Assembly: GCA_012729595.1 (NCBI GenBank)
Contig: JAAYCU010000129.1
Coordinates: forward strand, 1-47,352
Length of the DNA: 47,352 bases
Direction: 5' to 3'
Source of the DNA: Phycisphaerales bacterium
Lineage (GTDB): Bacteria; Planctomycetota; Phycisphaerae; UBA1845; PWPN01
The translations under genes and the position numbers were made by a program. Each line of letters begins with the position of its first letter. Within the stretch, counting starts at the first letter, position 1. A model generated the notes under the pieces. It made no database searches. It worked only from the letters and a program-made list of their open reading frames with translations, and was not told the DNA's origin. This document shows, piece after piece, positions 1 through 9,852 of this stretch.

Positions 1-81
1 GTTGGCGATGTGCTGGCGACTGCCCCGCTTCTCATCGCAGGCGAGCACGACCCTCTCCCGTAAATCCATTGAGTAGGTCAT
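1..81 (-). mobile_element. IS630-family-like transposase, N-terminal fragment (cut by window edge)
   Basis: Minus-strand translation from ATG at 81: MTYSMDLRERVVLACDEKRGSRQHIAN..., matching the typical IS630/HTH N-terminus (YSxDLRERVV). Confidence 0.7.
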
Positions 82-355
82 GCATATATATCGGCAAATG
101 CTACGCTATTTCGTGAAATGCTCTAGTGTCAAGCTATATATATAGAATATTTCATGCGGATGTACGATGGTAAAGGATCTGTGTGTATAAGTCGATGTGG
201 GTAGTTTGTCGCAGTGCGTCAGGAACTGGTTTCATCTTGGACGTATCATCTGCTGCAAGGTCGAGTAGGTTTCCTCGCAATGGGGCAGTTCCTGCATGGG
301 CCGGTGACTCTTGCTCGAGGCCGGTCTGTTCATGCCACTTGCGAAAGTTACGTGT

Positions 356-1552
356 TCATGTCCCGAAGACCCGGCGGCGAGTGCGACGGTTGATGACTGG
401 AACCAATGTGTTGGCAACGAGCAGAGCCCAGTAGCCCGCGGCTGGAACACCTACCGCGATGCGCAGCAGCATGGCGACGATTCCAATAACCATACCGAAG
501 CGGATGTGCCCGCGGGTTGTGAGTGGCGAACTCGTAGGATCAGGGGCCAGCAGCACCAATACCAGCAGAAATTCTCCGGCGGTCAACTGGTATGTCAGAT
601 ATACCAGCCCGACGGGCAGTCCTTCCCAAACCGCGGCCCCAGGCAGCCAGAAATGGGTTATCTCGCCGTTTTCACTAAGCACGTGGAGCGGCAGGATAAA
701 GATCATGGCGGCGGCAGCCAATACCGCGGACAAAAACATGGGCCAGCGAAGAAACCCGCGCCACAACAGAAGCAGCCCCGCCACCAGTGAGGCCAACACA
801 CAGGCCGTCCCGATGGCCCCACCGCCCAGCCCGGCGATAGCCTCGGGCCAGGGTGGCAATCGATCGCGGATCAACTCGGCCAGAGCGGCCGAGGATGAGG
901 ATGGAGATACCCTTTCAAGAGCTGATTGGAGTGTTTCGGATATATTGGGGACGATCCACGCTTCCGTGCCGGCGGGCGGGGCGGCCGAGGCCCAGGTCTG
1001 CAAGGCCGGCAGCGGTCGCCCCCGGGTCAGGTTTCCCCAGAGCAAATGCCCGGCGGCCAGGACGGGCTGCTCGGCACGCGTAACCTGATCATGAAAGAGC
1101 ATTTGCATCGCGACCCGGGCCAGGGCGACCGGATGCCAGGTGTAGTTGCCTAATCCGCCCCCCAGATTCTGGCCAACTGCGACCGAGACAATCGAACCCC
1201 AGACCACTACCCGCCAGTCGATCAGTGGGGGCAGGGTTAGGGCGAACAGCAGACCGATCAGCAAGGCATGGCTCTCCGACCAGGAACGCCCCCGGCGAGT
1301 CAACAGGCTGAAGACGGATTCGGCTAACAGAGCCACGGCTATGGAGATGGCCGCCACCCGGATCACCGGCCAACCGAACAGAATCAGCCCGGACAGCAGC
1401 ACCACCGAGGCTCCGACCAGAAAGGTCCAGGAGATGAATGAGACACCCGCCGGACCATGACAGAAAGGCGCAACCCCGAGACGCAACGTGCCGGGTTCCG
1501 GTAAGAGAATCGGCTGCGGATCGCGCGTGTGTTGCGGATGTCTGCTCACCAT
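356..1552 (-). CDS. rnfD: RnfD/NqrB-family membrane subunit of Rnf electron transport complex
   Basis: Multi-TM protein with GGLGNYTWHPVALARVA and APDPTSSPLTTRG motifs typical of RnfD/NqrB; overlaps the end of rnfC. Confidence 0.85.
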   Translation of the reverse strand: MVSRHPQHTRDPQPILLPEPGTLRLGVAPFCHGPAGVSFISWTFLVGASVVLLSGLILFGWPVIRVAAISIAVALLAESVFSLLTRRGRSWSESHALLIGLLFALTLPPLIDWRVVVWGSIVSVAVGQNLGGGLGNYTWHPVALARVAMQMLFHDQVTRAEQPVLAAGHLLWGNLTRGRPLPALQTWASAAPPAGTEAWIVPNISETLQSALERVSPSSSSAALAELIRDRLPPWPEAIAGLGGGAIGTACVLASLVAGLLLLWRGFLRWPMFLSAVLAAAAMIFILPLHVLSENGEITHFWLPGAAVWEGLPVGLVYLTYQLTAGEFLLVLVLLAPDPTSSPLTTRGHIRFGMVIGIVAMLLRIAVGVPAAGYWALLVANTLVPVINRRTRRRVFGT

Positions 1553-2898
1553 TGCACCTTCAGAGGAATAAGATATTTCAGTCTAGCGGCCGCTTCCGAT
1601 AAGGGAAGCTCGGCCGGGCAGACGAAACTGCACAGGCCGCATTCGAGACAGGCATGTGGCCAGAGGGGCAGCGCCTCCTCAATCTGGCCTCGTTCGTAGG
1701 CATCGAGCAAGGCACGCGGATCAAGACCTACCGGGCAATCGTCCTGGCACCGTCCGCAACGCACGCAGGGGCCCGGGTTGGCGAGGTAATCATGATCGCG
1801 ACCGACGGCCAGCAGGCGAGCGGTTTGCCGCGTGACTACGGATTCGACCGAGGCAACGGCCCGGCCGGTCAGCAGCGGACCCTCGATGAGCCGAAGCACC
1901 GGCCCGGTCAAGCCAACGTGTTGCAGAACATCGGCAAAGGGCGTGCCCAAGGGAATGAGGTAGCGGCCTTTTTTCCGCACCGCATCGCCAGTGACGGTAA
2001 CGAGCCGCCGCGTCAGGGGACGACGATGAAGACTGGCGTTCTCCAGGGCGAGCAACGCTTCGATTGCCAGTACGAACGCCCCGATCCTTGCCGGCGACGA
2101 ACCGTAGGGCGGTTCCTGGCCGGTGACGGCGTGGGTTAACAGGTTGGGATGGGTCTGCGGGTATTTATTGGGCAGGCCAAGGACACGCACGGGCTTTCCG
2201 GTGGCGGCCGCCCGGCAGCGCCGCACACGATGCGGATCGTAGCGATCGACCAACAGCCAGAGCCGCCGGGCTTTCAGGGTCTTACGCAGACGCACGGCCG
2301 AAGAAATTATGGTATCCAGCGAGGTGTCCAGCAGGTCGTTTCGGTCGTCCGGTTCGGGCTCGAAGTCGAGCGCGTTGATAATCAGATCGTTAAGGCGTTC
2401 GGTGGCTGCTTGGCGCAACCGGCGGCCGAGCGGGGTGGCGGACTGTCCGAAGTCGATCAGACCGGCCTCATCGGCCAACTCGGCCAGTTGCTCGATTGTG
2501 AGCGGGGCGGTGGACGCGAGGGCCATGCTGGGCTCGGAAGACTCGGCGACGGGTGGGGCGGTTGCTATGCGGACGGCCGGCACGTCGCTCTGCCGGACGG
2601 TATCGACGCTTTCAAGGGCGACCACTTTGCCGGCCAGCGGAGCATGGACGTCAAGGCTGTCGGGTTTTTCGCCCCGGCCGATGACCTGACCCGCTTGGAC
2701 CCGTTGCCCAACCTGCACGACGATCCGGGCGGCCGGCCCGTCATGCTGGATCATCGGTACGCACAGAACCGGCGGGTCCGGGAAATCGCGGATTCCCCGT
2801 GGCACGGCCAGATCGCGGCGGACGGGCAAGTACAACCCGCCGCGAAAGCTACGCCGACGACGAAAAAGGCTGTTCAGGCGAATCGATATTCCTCCCAA
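1546..2898 (-). CDS. rnfC: Rnf electron transport complex subunit C
   Basis: N-terminal RnfC barrel-type sequence, plus two 4Fe-4S motifs CVRCGRCQDDCPVG and CLECGLCSFVCPAELPL. Confidence 0.9.
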   Translation of the reverse strand: MGGISIRLNSLFRRRRSFRGGLYLPVRRDLAVPRGIRDFPDPPVLCVPMIQHDGPAARIVVQVGQRVQAGQVIGRGEKPDSLDVHAPLAGKVVALESVDTVRQSDVPAVRIATAPPVAESSEPSMALASTAPLTIEQLAELADEAGLIDFGQSATPLGRRLRQAATERLNDLIINALDFEPEPDDRNDLLDTSLDTIISSAVRLRKTLKARRLWLLVDRYDPHRVRRCRAAATGKPVRVLGLPNKYPQTHPNLLTHAVTGQEPPYGSSPARIGAFVLAIEALLALENASLHRRPLTRRLVTVTGDAVRKKGRYLIPLGTPFADVLQHVGLTGPVLRLIEGPLLTGRAVASVESVVTRQTARLLAVGRDHDYLANPGPCVRCGRCQDDCPVGLDPRALLDAYERGQIEEALPLWPHACLECGLCSFVCPAELPLSEAAARLKYLIPLKVQW

Positions 2899-3493
2899 GA
2901 AACTCCGACTATGGGAACCGAAGCGGCCGAAACTGTCAAAACCAGCCGAGGGGTGGCGACCGAACCGCTCGGCTTTCAGGTATTCAGATGATTAATCGCG
3001 AAGCGAGGGTGTTGTGTCATGTTGGCAAGCTCGTGGTCGAAAGGCTCGTGACCTTATCATTGGTTGTGTCACTCCGGCACACTGGGGTGGGCGGGCCGTC
3101 AAATTTCTTGTCCAACGTGTTTAATTAAGATATGTGTGGGCAACATGGCATTTTGGTATGTGCCCGTGACGGCTTTGCGGGTGCGAACCGTGCGATTTCA
3201 TACTGCATGGCCCGGCCTCGGTTCCTGCCCGGTCCCGTGCCTGCGATCCTGACCAGTCGCGGCGCTTCCGAACCCGCTACTGGTATGCCCCGGTATCCAG
3301 AAAAATGCTGGCCGAATAGGCTTCCATATCTTATTGAACATAAGTCCTTGCTCCTCCACGCCTACCAACGGTAGGAGCTCAATGGTGGAAGTTCAGGCAG
3401 GGGGGTTTGCTCCCAGCCAAGCAAGCTGTTAGAGTTTTTCAGGGCGGGCTGGGCCACTATTAAACCGGCCGTGCGGTTTCGGAGACTTAATTA

Positions 3494-5299
3494 ATGACCT
3501 GGCAGGCATGGTTTACACTCGCGGTGGTGGGTCTGATTTTCGCGGGTCTGTTCCGGCGTATTGGTCCGCCTGATGTACTTATGCTTTCCGGCACCATCCT
3601 GGTCGCCTTGGTCGGCATAATCTCGCCCCAGGAAGCCTTTCTAGGCCTGTCCAACGAGGGGATGCTCACCGTCGCGGCTTTGTTCGTGGTCGCTGCCGGT
3701 CTTCGTGAAACCGGCGTACTCGATCTTATTGGACACCATGTCATGGGCCGGGCTCGGAAAGAGCGCGGGGCCATTCTTCGCCTGGTTCCGCCGGTATTGG
3801 GCATGTCCGCGTTCCTCAACAACACCCCCGTCGTAGCCATGCTTATCCCCATCGTTTCCGACTGGTGCCGGAAAAACCGTATTTCACCATCGCGGATCAT
3901 GATCCCGATTAGTTATCTGGCTATTCTGGGCGGCACCTGCACCCTGATCGGCACCAGCACCAACCTTGTCGTCAACGGCATGATGATCCAATCGGGGATG
4001 AAGGGGATGTCGCTCTTCGAGTTGGGTTATCTCGGTCTGCCTTACGCGCTGATCGGCGTTATCTACCTCCTGGTAATCGGGAGACGGCTTTTGCCCAACC
4101 GCAAGGATCTGCTCGAGCAGTTGGGAGATTCCCGCCGCGAATACCTGGTGGATATGATGGTGCAGCCCGGTTGCCGGCTGATCAATCAGCGGGTTGATCA
4201 GGCCGGTCTGCGCCGCCTGCCCGGTCTGTTTCTTATCGAGATCAATCGCGGCGAGCAGATCATCACTCCGGTTCGCCCCGACGAAAGACTGTGCGAAAAC
4301 GATCGCCTCACTTTTACCGGGGTGGTCAGCACGATTGTCGATCTCGAACGTATCCCCGGACTGGTACCGGTAGTCGATGACAAATACATCGCCGCCGATT
4401 CCGAGCGGCGCGAACAGCGACTCTGCGAGGCGGTTATTTCCCCTACGTCGCCCGTTCTTTATAAAAGCATACGCGACGCGAATTTCCGCGCGCTCTATAA
4501 CGCCGCGGTTATTGCCGTCCATCGCGGCGGGGCCCGCCTGCAGGGTCGTATCGGAGATATTGTCCTCTGGCCCGGCGATACCCTTTTGCTCCAGACCGAT
4601 CCGCATTTCGCCACCGCTCACCGCAACAATACGGATTTCTTTTTAGTCGGTGGGGTGGAGGGCGCACGGCCGGTTCGGCATGATCGGGCCTGGCTCGCTC
4701 TCGGACTGCTGGCGGTTCTGATTGTTCTAATGACTCTGTCCACCGGCGGGATAGGTGGGATCGGCGGGATCCCCATCGCCCTCTCGGCCTTTCTGATTGC
4801 CGGCCTGATGATCGGAACGCGTTGCCTGTCCGCGGCCGACGCCCGCCAGAGTATCGATCTGCAGGTACTGGTCACCATCGCCGCGGCTTTCGGGATGGCC
4901 CGGGCCCTGGATAACTCCGGCGCTGCCGATTATGTGGCCCAAAAGGTATTGCTGATTGATACCAGTCATGCCCTCGGTCTATACCTGGCCTTGGCCGTCG
5001 TATACCTGGTCACCTCGCTTTTGACCGAAATGATTACCAATAACGCGGCGGCTATCCTGGTCTTTCCTTTCGCCCTCGCCCTGGCCAATAAGATTGGGGT
5101 TGATCCTAGACCTTTCGCTATCGCCGTTACCTTTGCCGCCTCCGCCAGTTTCGCCACGCCTATCGGTTACCAGACTAACATGATGGTATACGGGTTGGGC
5201 GGGTATCGGTTCAGCGACTTTGTCCGGGTGGGCTTGCCTCTTAATCTGCTGCTTGCCGTCGTGGCCGTCCTGCTTATTCCTCTTATATGGCCTTTTTGA
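3494..5299 (+). CDS. SLC13-family permease with central TrkA-C (RCK_C) domains
   Basis: 601 aa: two hydrophobic halves flanking a soluble region with TrkA-C-like segments; LLTEMITNNAAAILVFPFALALA and GTSTNLVVNG are DASS/SLC13-like. Confidence 0.88.
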   Translation: MTWQAWFTLAVVGLIFAGLFRRIGPPDVLMLSGTILVALVGIISPQEAFLGLSNEGMLTVAALFVVAAGLRETGVLDLIGHHVMGRARKERGAILRLVPPVLGMSAFLNNTPVVAMLIPIVSDWCRKNRISPSRIMIPISYLAILGGTCTLIGTSTNLVVNGMMIQSGMKGMSLFELGYLGLPYALIGVIYLLVIGRRLLPNRKDLLEQLGDSRREYLVDMMVQPGCRLINQRVDQAGLRRLPGLFLIEINRGEQIITPVRPDERLCENDRLTFTGVVSTIVDLERIPGLVPVVDDKYIAADSERREQRLCEAVISPTSPVLYKSIRDANFRALYNAAVIAVHRGGARLQGRIGDIVLWPGDTLLLQTDPHFATAHRNNTDFFLVGGVEGARPVRHDRAWLALGLLAVLIVLMTLSTGGIGGIGGIPIALSAFLIAGLMIGTRCLSAADARQSIDLQVLVTIAAAFGMARALDNSGAADYVAQKVLLIDTSHALGLYLALAVVYLVTSLLTEMITNNAAAILVFPFALALANKIGVDPRPFAIAVTFAASASFATPIGYQTNMMVYGLGGYRFSDFVRVGLPLNLLLAVVAVLLIPLIWPF

Positions 5300-5453
5300 A
5301 TGAACGTCGATTTCCCGATACGCTGCGGAATCGGACACTAAAGTATGTTTTCCAGGCAGCGGACGTGGCGTAGCCGCTTTTGACACACTCAGCACGTCGT
5401 GTATACTTCGATTGTCATATGTTGTCAGTCCGTACTTGAGTGGGAGCCAAGTC

Positions 5454-6059
5454 ATGAACAGCGCGATTGTTGTACTAATTGTGATCGGGGTGATCGCGAT
5501 TCTTGTGATCGCCTGGGCGATTGGAATTTATAACCAATTGGTACGGCTGAGGAATCGTTACAAAAACTCGTTCGCCCAAATCGAGGTCCAGCTCAAGCGG
5601 CGATATGATCTGATTCCGAATCTGGTGGAGACGGTCAAGGGGTATATCAAGCATGAACGCGAAACCCTGGAGGCCGTGATCCAGGCCCGCAATCAGGCGG
5701 TCGGTGGATTGCAGAGGGCCGCCGCTGATCCCGGCAACGCCGAAGCGATCAAGGGGTTGGGCGGAATGGAAACGGTGTTGACCGGCGCCATTGGACGGTT
5801 GTTCGCTTTGGCCGAGGCGTACCCTGACCTCAAGGCCAATCAGAATATGATGCAGCTCAGCGAGGAATTGACCTCGACGGAAAATAAGGTGGCCTTCGCC
5901 CGGCAGGCCTTTAATGACTCGGTAATGAACTATAACACCTACAAACAAAGTTTTCCGCCCATTATTCTGGCCGGAATGTTCGGCCATGGCCAAGACGCTG
6001 CCCTCCTCGAATACGAGGATCGACAGGCCATTCAGGCGGCTCCGAAAGTCTCGTTCTGA
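5454..6059 (+). CDS. lemA: LemA family protein
   Basis: N-terminal TM then YNQLVRLRNRYKNSFAQIEVQLKRRYDLIPNLVETVKGY; NKVAFARQAFNDSVMNYNTYKQSFP. Confidence 0.95.
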   Translation: MNSAIVVLIVIGVIAILVIAWAIGIYNQLVRLRNRYKNSFAQIEVQLKRRYDLIPNLVETVKGYIKHERETLEAVIQARNQAVGGLQRAAADPGNAEAIKGLGGMETVLTGAIGRLFALAEAYPDLKANQNMMQLSEELTSTENKVAFARQAFNDSVMNYNTYKQSFPPIILAGMFGHGQDAALLEYEDRQAIQAAPKVSF

Positions 6060-6196
6060 ACCGCTCTGACGTTCAACGGGTTCGCAGGTACCACGTGATG
6101 TCCGGATCACTCCGGAGAGTTTCAGTATTCATCTCGAATGGATCATGCGCCGATTGCACAACCTTTGTTTGCATCGTTTAAAAGCGAGCAGTGAGG

Positions 6197-8146
6197 CTAT
6201 CCGGCTGCGGGGACCGAAGCTGGTTGGGTGGCCGGTATGAGGATTTGGTCAAAACGCTGAGCCCACTCGGGTCCGAACTGGTCAGGGATCGAAGCCTTGA
6301 GGCGTGCCAGGAATTCTCGGGCGCTTTCGGGATTGCTTTGGGCGGTTTCCTCGGCGTATCGAAGCAGACGCTCGGCGATAGCCGCCCGGACTTCCGGTAG
6401 TTTCGCGAGAGCGGCGAAAGTAATGGCATTTTCTGGCGAGGGAATACGCAAGCTGATATCTATATGCTTGGTTGCTATGCGCAGCCGACGGTCTGGCTGG
6501 TCTCCAAAGGCGGCTTCGGCCGCTCGGGCATAGGCCCCGACTGCTTCGTTAAGTTGGTTGGCCAGTACTAGGGCGTCTCCCAGTTGTTCGCGGATTTCGG
6601 CAAGGCGAACGCGTTCGCTGGGGGCGGAGGTGGTCAGAAGGTGATCGAGATCGGTCAGTAGGTCGGCACGGGCGGTGGCTATCGCGGCGTCCTGCCCGGT
6701 CCAGGAATCAAGGATGGCCTGCTGTTCGTCAGCGGGTAGACCGGTGAAAAGCTGCCGGTACGCGGTCCAAGCGGCTTTGGTAACCAGGGGGGATTTTTCG
6801 TTTTTGGCATCGAGCCGGTCACGAAGCGGTTTAAGGTGTTCGATTTTTGATCCCAGACGAGCCAGGGCCTCGGCCGCCGCCTCGCGCGTGCCGGGGTCGG
6901 GATCGTTCTCCAGCCGATCGATTAACAGAGGTATATGCTCGGCATTGCCGATCCGCCCGAGTCCGCGGATGGCCGCCTTGCGGATGGTGGCGGCTGGCTC
7001 ATCCGGTCCGGCAAATCCGGCCAACACGGGCAAGGCCGGACCGTCCCCGATTCGCGACATGGCCGTGATAATGTTTTCACGAAGGGTGGGGTTCTGTATC
7101 GGCAAGTTAATACGTTGAATAAGGGCTTCCGCGGCTTCGCGACGCACCTGATCGGTGACCCCCGAGGCCAATTGGCCCAGCAAGCTGAGTGCCTCCGCCG
7201 CACGCGCGGCAACCGCTTCATCGGGATCGTTCAACCCCGCGATACAATCAGCGATAGCCGCCGGATCCTGAAGCAGACCGAGGGCGTGATAAATGGTCGC
7301 CCTTACTTCGCCCGGCTGACCTTTCGCGAGCATGGTCCGCAGCAACGGGGCATCGGCTGGTACGCGGATATCGCGGAGCAGTTCGACGATGCGCTGGCGG
7401 ACGAGCGGATCGGAGTCGTCGAGCATGGAGCGGACTTTTTCGAGTACGCCGTTAGCCGGCTTGATATTCTTGTTCAGCCCGTCGTGCATGATTTCGAGGG
7501 CCGTTTCCCGCTCGGCAGGCACCATCGATTGCAGCCATCTAAGGAGTAATGTGGTCTGGGCTGCCTCGGGAGAGAGATCGAAAAGGGCCTTCATGTTGGT
7601 CTTCAGGGCTTCGGATAGCAGCCGGCCGCGGTGGCTTTGCAGGCTTGCCTGGACCGAGGGGTCGTTATAATGGGCCAGGGCTCTGCCGGCTTCACGCTGA
7701 AGAAGCTGATCGGGCTGTTGCAGGAAACGCAGGAGGTGCGGGGCGTATCTTGGATCCTGGGATTTCGTTGCGGCGATAGCCTGACAGATAGCCATCTTCG
7801 CGGAGATTTCATTTTTGCGCTCAAACAAAGTGATAAGCCGTTCCGCATTGTCCGCCAGATCGTTTTCCAGGATTGTGACGGCGGCTGCTTTTTTGGTCTG
7901 AATATCGTCCTCTCCCGTGAGGGTCAGAATAAGGTCGGCAATATCCGGCTGAGTAGAGGGCGGCACTGCGGCGGTTTGCGTCGCGGCTGCCGGCGGGGGC
8001 TCGGCCGTGGCGTTTTCCGAGCGGGCCGATCCGGGGTTCAGCAACAGCAGGAATCCAGGCAGGACCGATAATACTAAGGGTTGCATCCGCCGCCAGGGTC
8101 GTGGAAGCGCTGAAATGCCGACATGCCTGTACCGCGGAGGGTTCAT
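6197..8146 (-). CDS. HEAT-repeat domain protein, secreted or membrane anchored
   Basis: Repeated HEAT/PBS-lyase-like units (EVRATIYHALGLLQDPAAIADCIAGLNDPDEAVAARAAEALSLLG etc.) after a hydrophobic N-terminus; ends with TAG. Confidence 0.8.
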   Translation of the reverse strand: MNPPRYRHVGISALPRPWRRMQPLVLSVLPGFLLLLNPGSARSENATAEPPPAAATQTAAVPPSTQPDIADLILTLTGEDDIQTKKAAAVTILENDLADNAERLITLFERKNEISAKMAICQAIAATKSQDPRYAPHLLRFLQQPDQLLQREAGRALAHYNDPSVQASLQSHRGRLLSEALKTNMKALFDLSPEAAQTTLLLRWLQSMVPAERETALEIMHDGLNKNIKPANGVLEKVRSMLDDSDPLVRQRIVELLRDIRVPADAPLLRTMLAKGQPGEVRATIYHALGLLQDPAAIADCIAGLNDPDEAVAARAAEALSLLGQLASGVTDQVRREAAEALIQRINLPIQNPTLRENIITAMSRIGDGPALPVLAGFAGPDEPAATIRKAAIRGLGRIGNAEHIPLLIDRLENDPDPGTREAAAEALARLGSKIEHLKPLRDRLDAKNEKSPLVTKAAWTAYRQLFTGLPADEQQAILDSWTGQDAAIATARADLLTDLDHLLTTSAPSERVRLAEIREQLGDALVLANQLNEAVGAYARAAEAAFGDQPDRRLRIATKHIDISLRIPSPENAITFAALAKLPEVRAAIAERLLRYAEETAQSNPESAREFLARLKASIPDQFGPEWAQRFDQILIPATQPASVPAAG

Positions 8147-8342
8147 CCGATTCAGGTTTCCTGCTCTGGGCTGGTTTGGAACTCGCGTAACCGATGCTTT
8201 CTAACCTAAAGTCCGAAAAACTTCAAGTTAAATAAAAGGTAACGCCGGTTGGCACGGCCTCAAGACCGTTTCGACCGCCTATAACAACATTCCATAAATC
8301 AGACCCTTAGCGGACCAAATAGTTAGGTCGTTAGGAGTTTTT

Positions 8343-9536
8343 TCATGGGTCCATACCGATGGCGATTATGGTAATGTCGTCGATCGGCCATGATGAATGT
8401 TCATTCCGACGTAAGCGGTCGCGGATATTCTCCAGAGCGGGCACTGGCCCGGCGCCGGTCAACAATTCAAGCCAAGGAGTATGCAGGAGGCTCTCTTCCC
8501 CGCAGACCTGTTCGTCGAGCAGTAGAGCCTCGATGCCATCACTGAAAAATAGCAGAACGTCGCCGGGTTCAAAGGAGTGCTGGACTATTTCAAAGGACTG
8601 ATCGGGCACGACGCCGAGCAGGCCGCCATCACTGCGTATCTGGCGGGCGGGTTGGCCGGGACGAATCAGGACGGGGTATGGCAGCCCGGCCCGAGCCCAG
8701 CGGATCTGCTTGGTTTCGCGGTCGAGGATTGCATTGAGAGCGGTAATAAACAGACCTTGGCTTAGGTTGGCGTTAAGCAACTCTATGTTGAGTCGGCTGA
8801 GCAGTTCGCCGGGCTCGACAATCCGATAGGTGTCGTGGTGGATGATTTTGTTGGCCGCCAGGGAGTTTTTAATAAGGATGGTCAGCAGGGCGGCGGGTAG
8901 TCCGTGACCGGTGGCGTCCGCCAGCGAAAAGCCAAAGCGGTCTTCGTCGATCCGCGAGAAATCGTAGATATCACCGCTGACATGGTCCGCGGGGAGAAAA
9001 AGCGTATGAATCGTAAAGGGGGCGGTGTCCTGTAAGGGAGGCGGAAGCAGGTCGCGTTGAATTTGGCTGGCCAACTGGATTTGGTCGGTCAGGGCTTTCG
9101 TGTCCGACATCCATTCTGCATCGCGCCGCTTGAGTTCAGCCAGTTCTTGTTGCATGCGGAGCATGGGGCTGCGGATTTCGCAGAGCGCCTGAATACGGCC
9201 GGCCAACTCGTCGGCGGTGTTGCGGTCGGTAGCGAACCGGATACTGAAATCCTGGGTGTTGGCAGGACGATCCGTCAGGATGTTCGTGGTCGAGGGCATC
9301 ACCAGAGCCGCGCAGGCATGTCCGGCGACCTCGGCCAGCAGGCGATCCATCACATCGGCCGGTCCGTCATGGCTCGGTATGATCACGCAAACGTCGGCCG
9401 AGGGTGAAACCCCGCTGGTCAACGCTTTTTCCACCGACCGGATGGATACGCGGGCTTTGAGCCGACCGAGGGCGGCCCGTAGGCTCCCGGGGACGGGCTG
9501 GTCATCGACAATGAGTTGAACATGCGGTATCGACAA
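8343..9536 (-). CDS. SpoIIE/RsbU-type PP2C serine phosphatase with N-terminal receiver-like domain
   Basis: Motifs ASQIQRDLLPP, ADHVSGDIYDF, LADATGHGLPAALLT and FFSDGIEAL. Confidence 0.88.
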   Translation of the reverse strand: MSIPHVQLIVDDQPVPGSLRAALGRLKARVSIRSVEKALTSGVSPSADVCVIIPSHDGPADVMDRLLAEVAGHACAALVMPSTTNILTDRPANTQDFSIRFATDRNTADELAGRIQALCEIRSPMLRMQQELAELKRRDAEWMSDTKALTDQIQLASQIQRDLLPPPLQDTAPFTIHTLFLPADHVSGDIYDFSRIDEDRFGFSLADATGHGLPAALLTILIKNSLAANKIIHHDTYRIVEPGELLSRLNIELLNANLSQGLFITALNAILDRETKQIRWARAGLPYPVLIRPGQPARQIRSDGGLLGVVPDQSFEIVQHSFEPGDVLLFFSDGIEALLLDEQVCGEESLLHTPWLELLTGAGPVPALENIRDRLRRNEHSSWPIDDITIIAIGMDP

Positions 9537-9714
9537 CGAATGGCCTCGCTCCGAGATGCTCCGGCGAATACCAGGACTTGTACCGGGCCGGTTCGCCGAA
9601 TGCGTATCGTTAGTAGATGCTTCGGCTGAAATACCTACGGACTTAATGTTTCAGGCCCGAGAAAAAGAAAAATATTGGACGTTGTGGCATTGCCGCATCA
9701 CGATAAGCCTTGAC

Positions 9715-9751
9715 TTTTCGCCAGGCTCCAAGGCGTGGGATTTGGCGAAAA
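9715..9751. repeat. Inverted repeat (9-bp perfect arms TTTTCGCCA...TGGCGAAAA)
   Basis: Read directly; lies in the divergent intergenic region between the phosphatase gene and rtcB. Confidence 0.6.
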
Positions 9752-9852
9752 CCATACTGGAGCAACCGACATGGCGGCCGATGTGATGCCTGTCGCACCG
9801 GAGATTGCCGTTTTATCGCTACCTGGAATCATAGACTATAATATTCCGCATC

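Noticed and set aside
1654-2991. Long plus-strand ORFs (161 and 280 aa) opposite rnfC
   Set aside because: Antisense to a well-supported rnfC; no recognisable protein features; typical high-GC shadow ORFs.
3884-4621. 245-aa minus-strand ORF opposite the SLC13 permease
   Set aside because: Shadow ORF; no domain and the sense frame is convincing.
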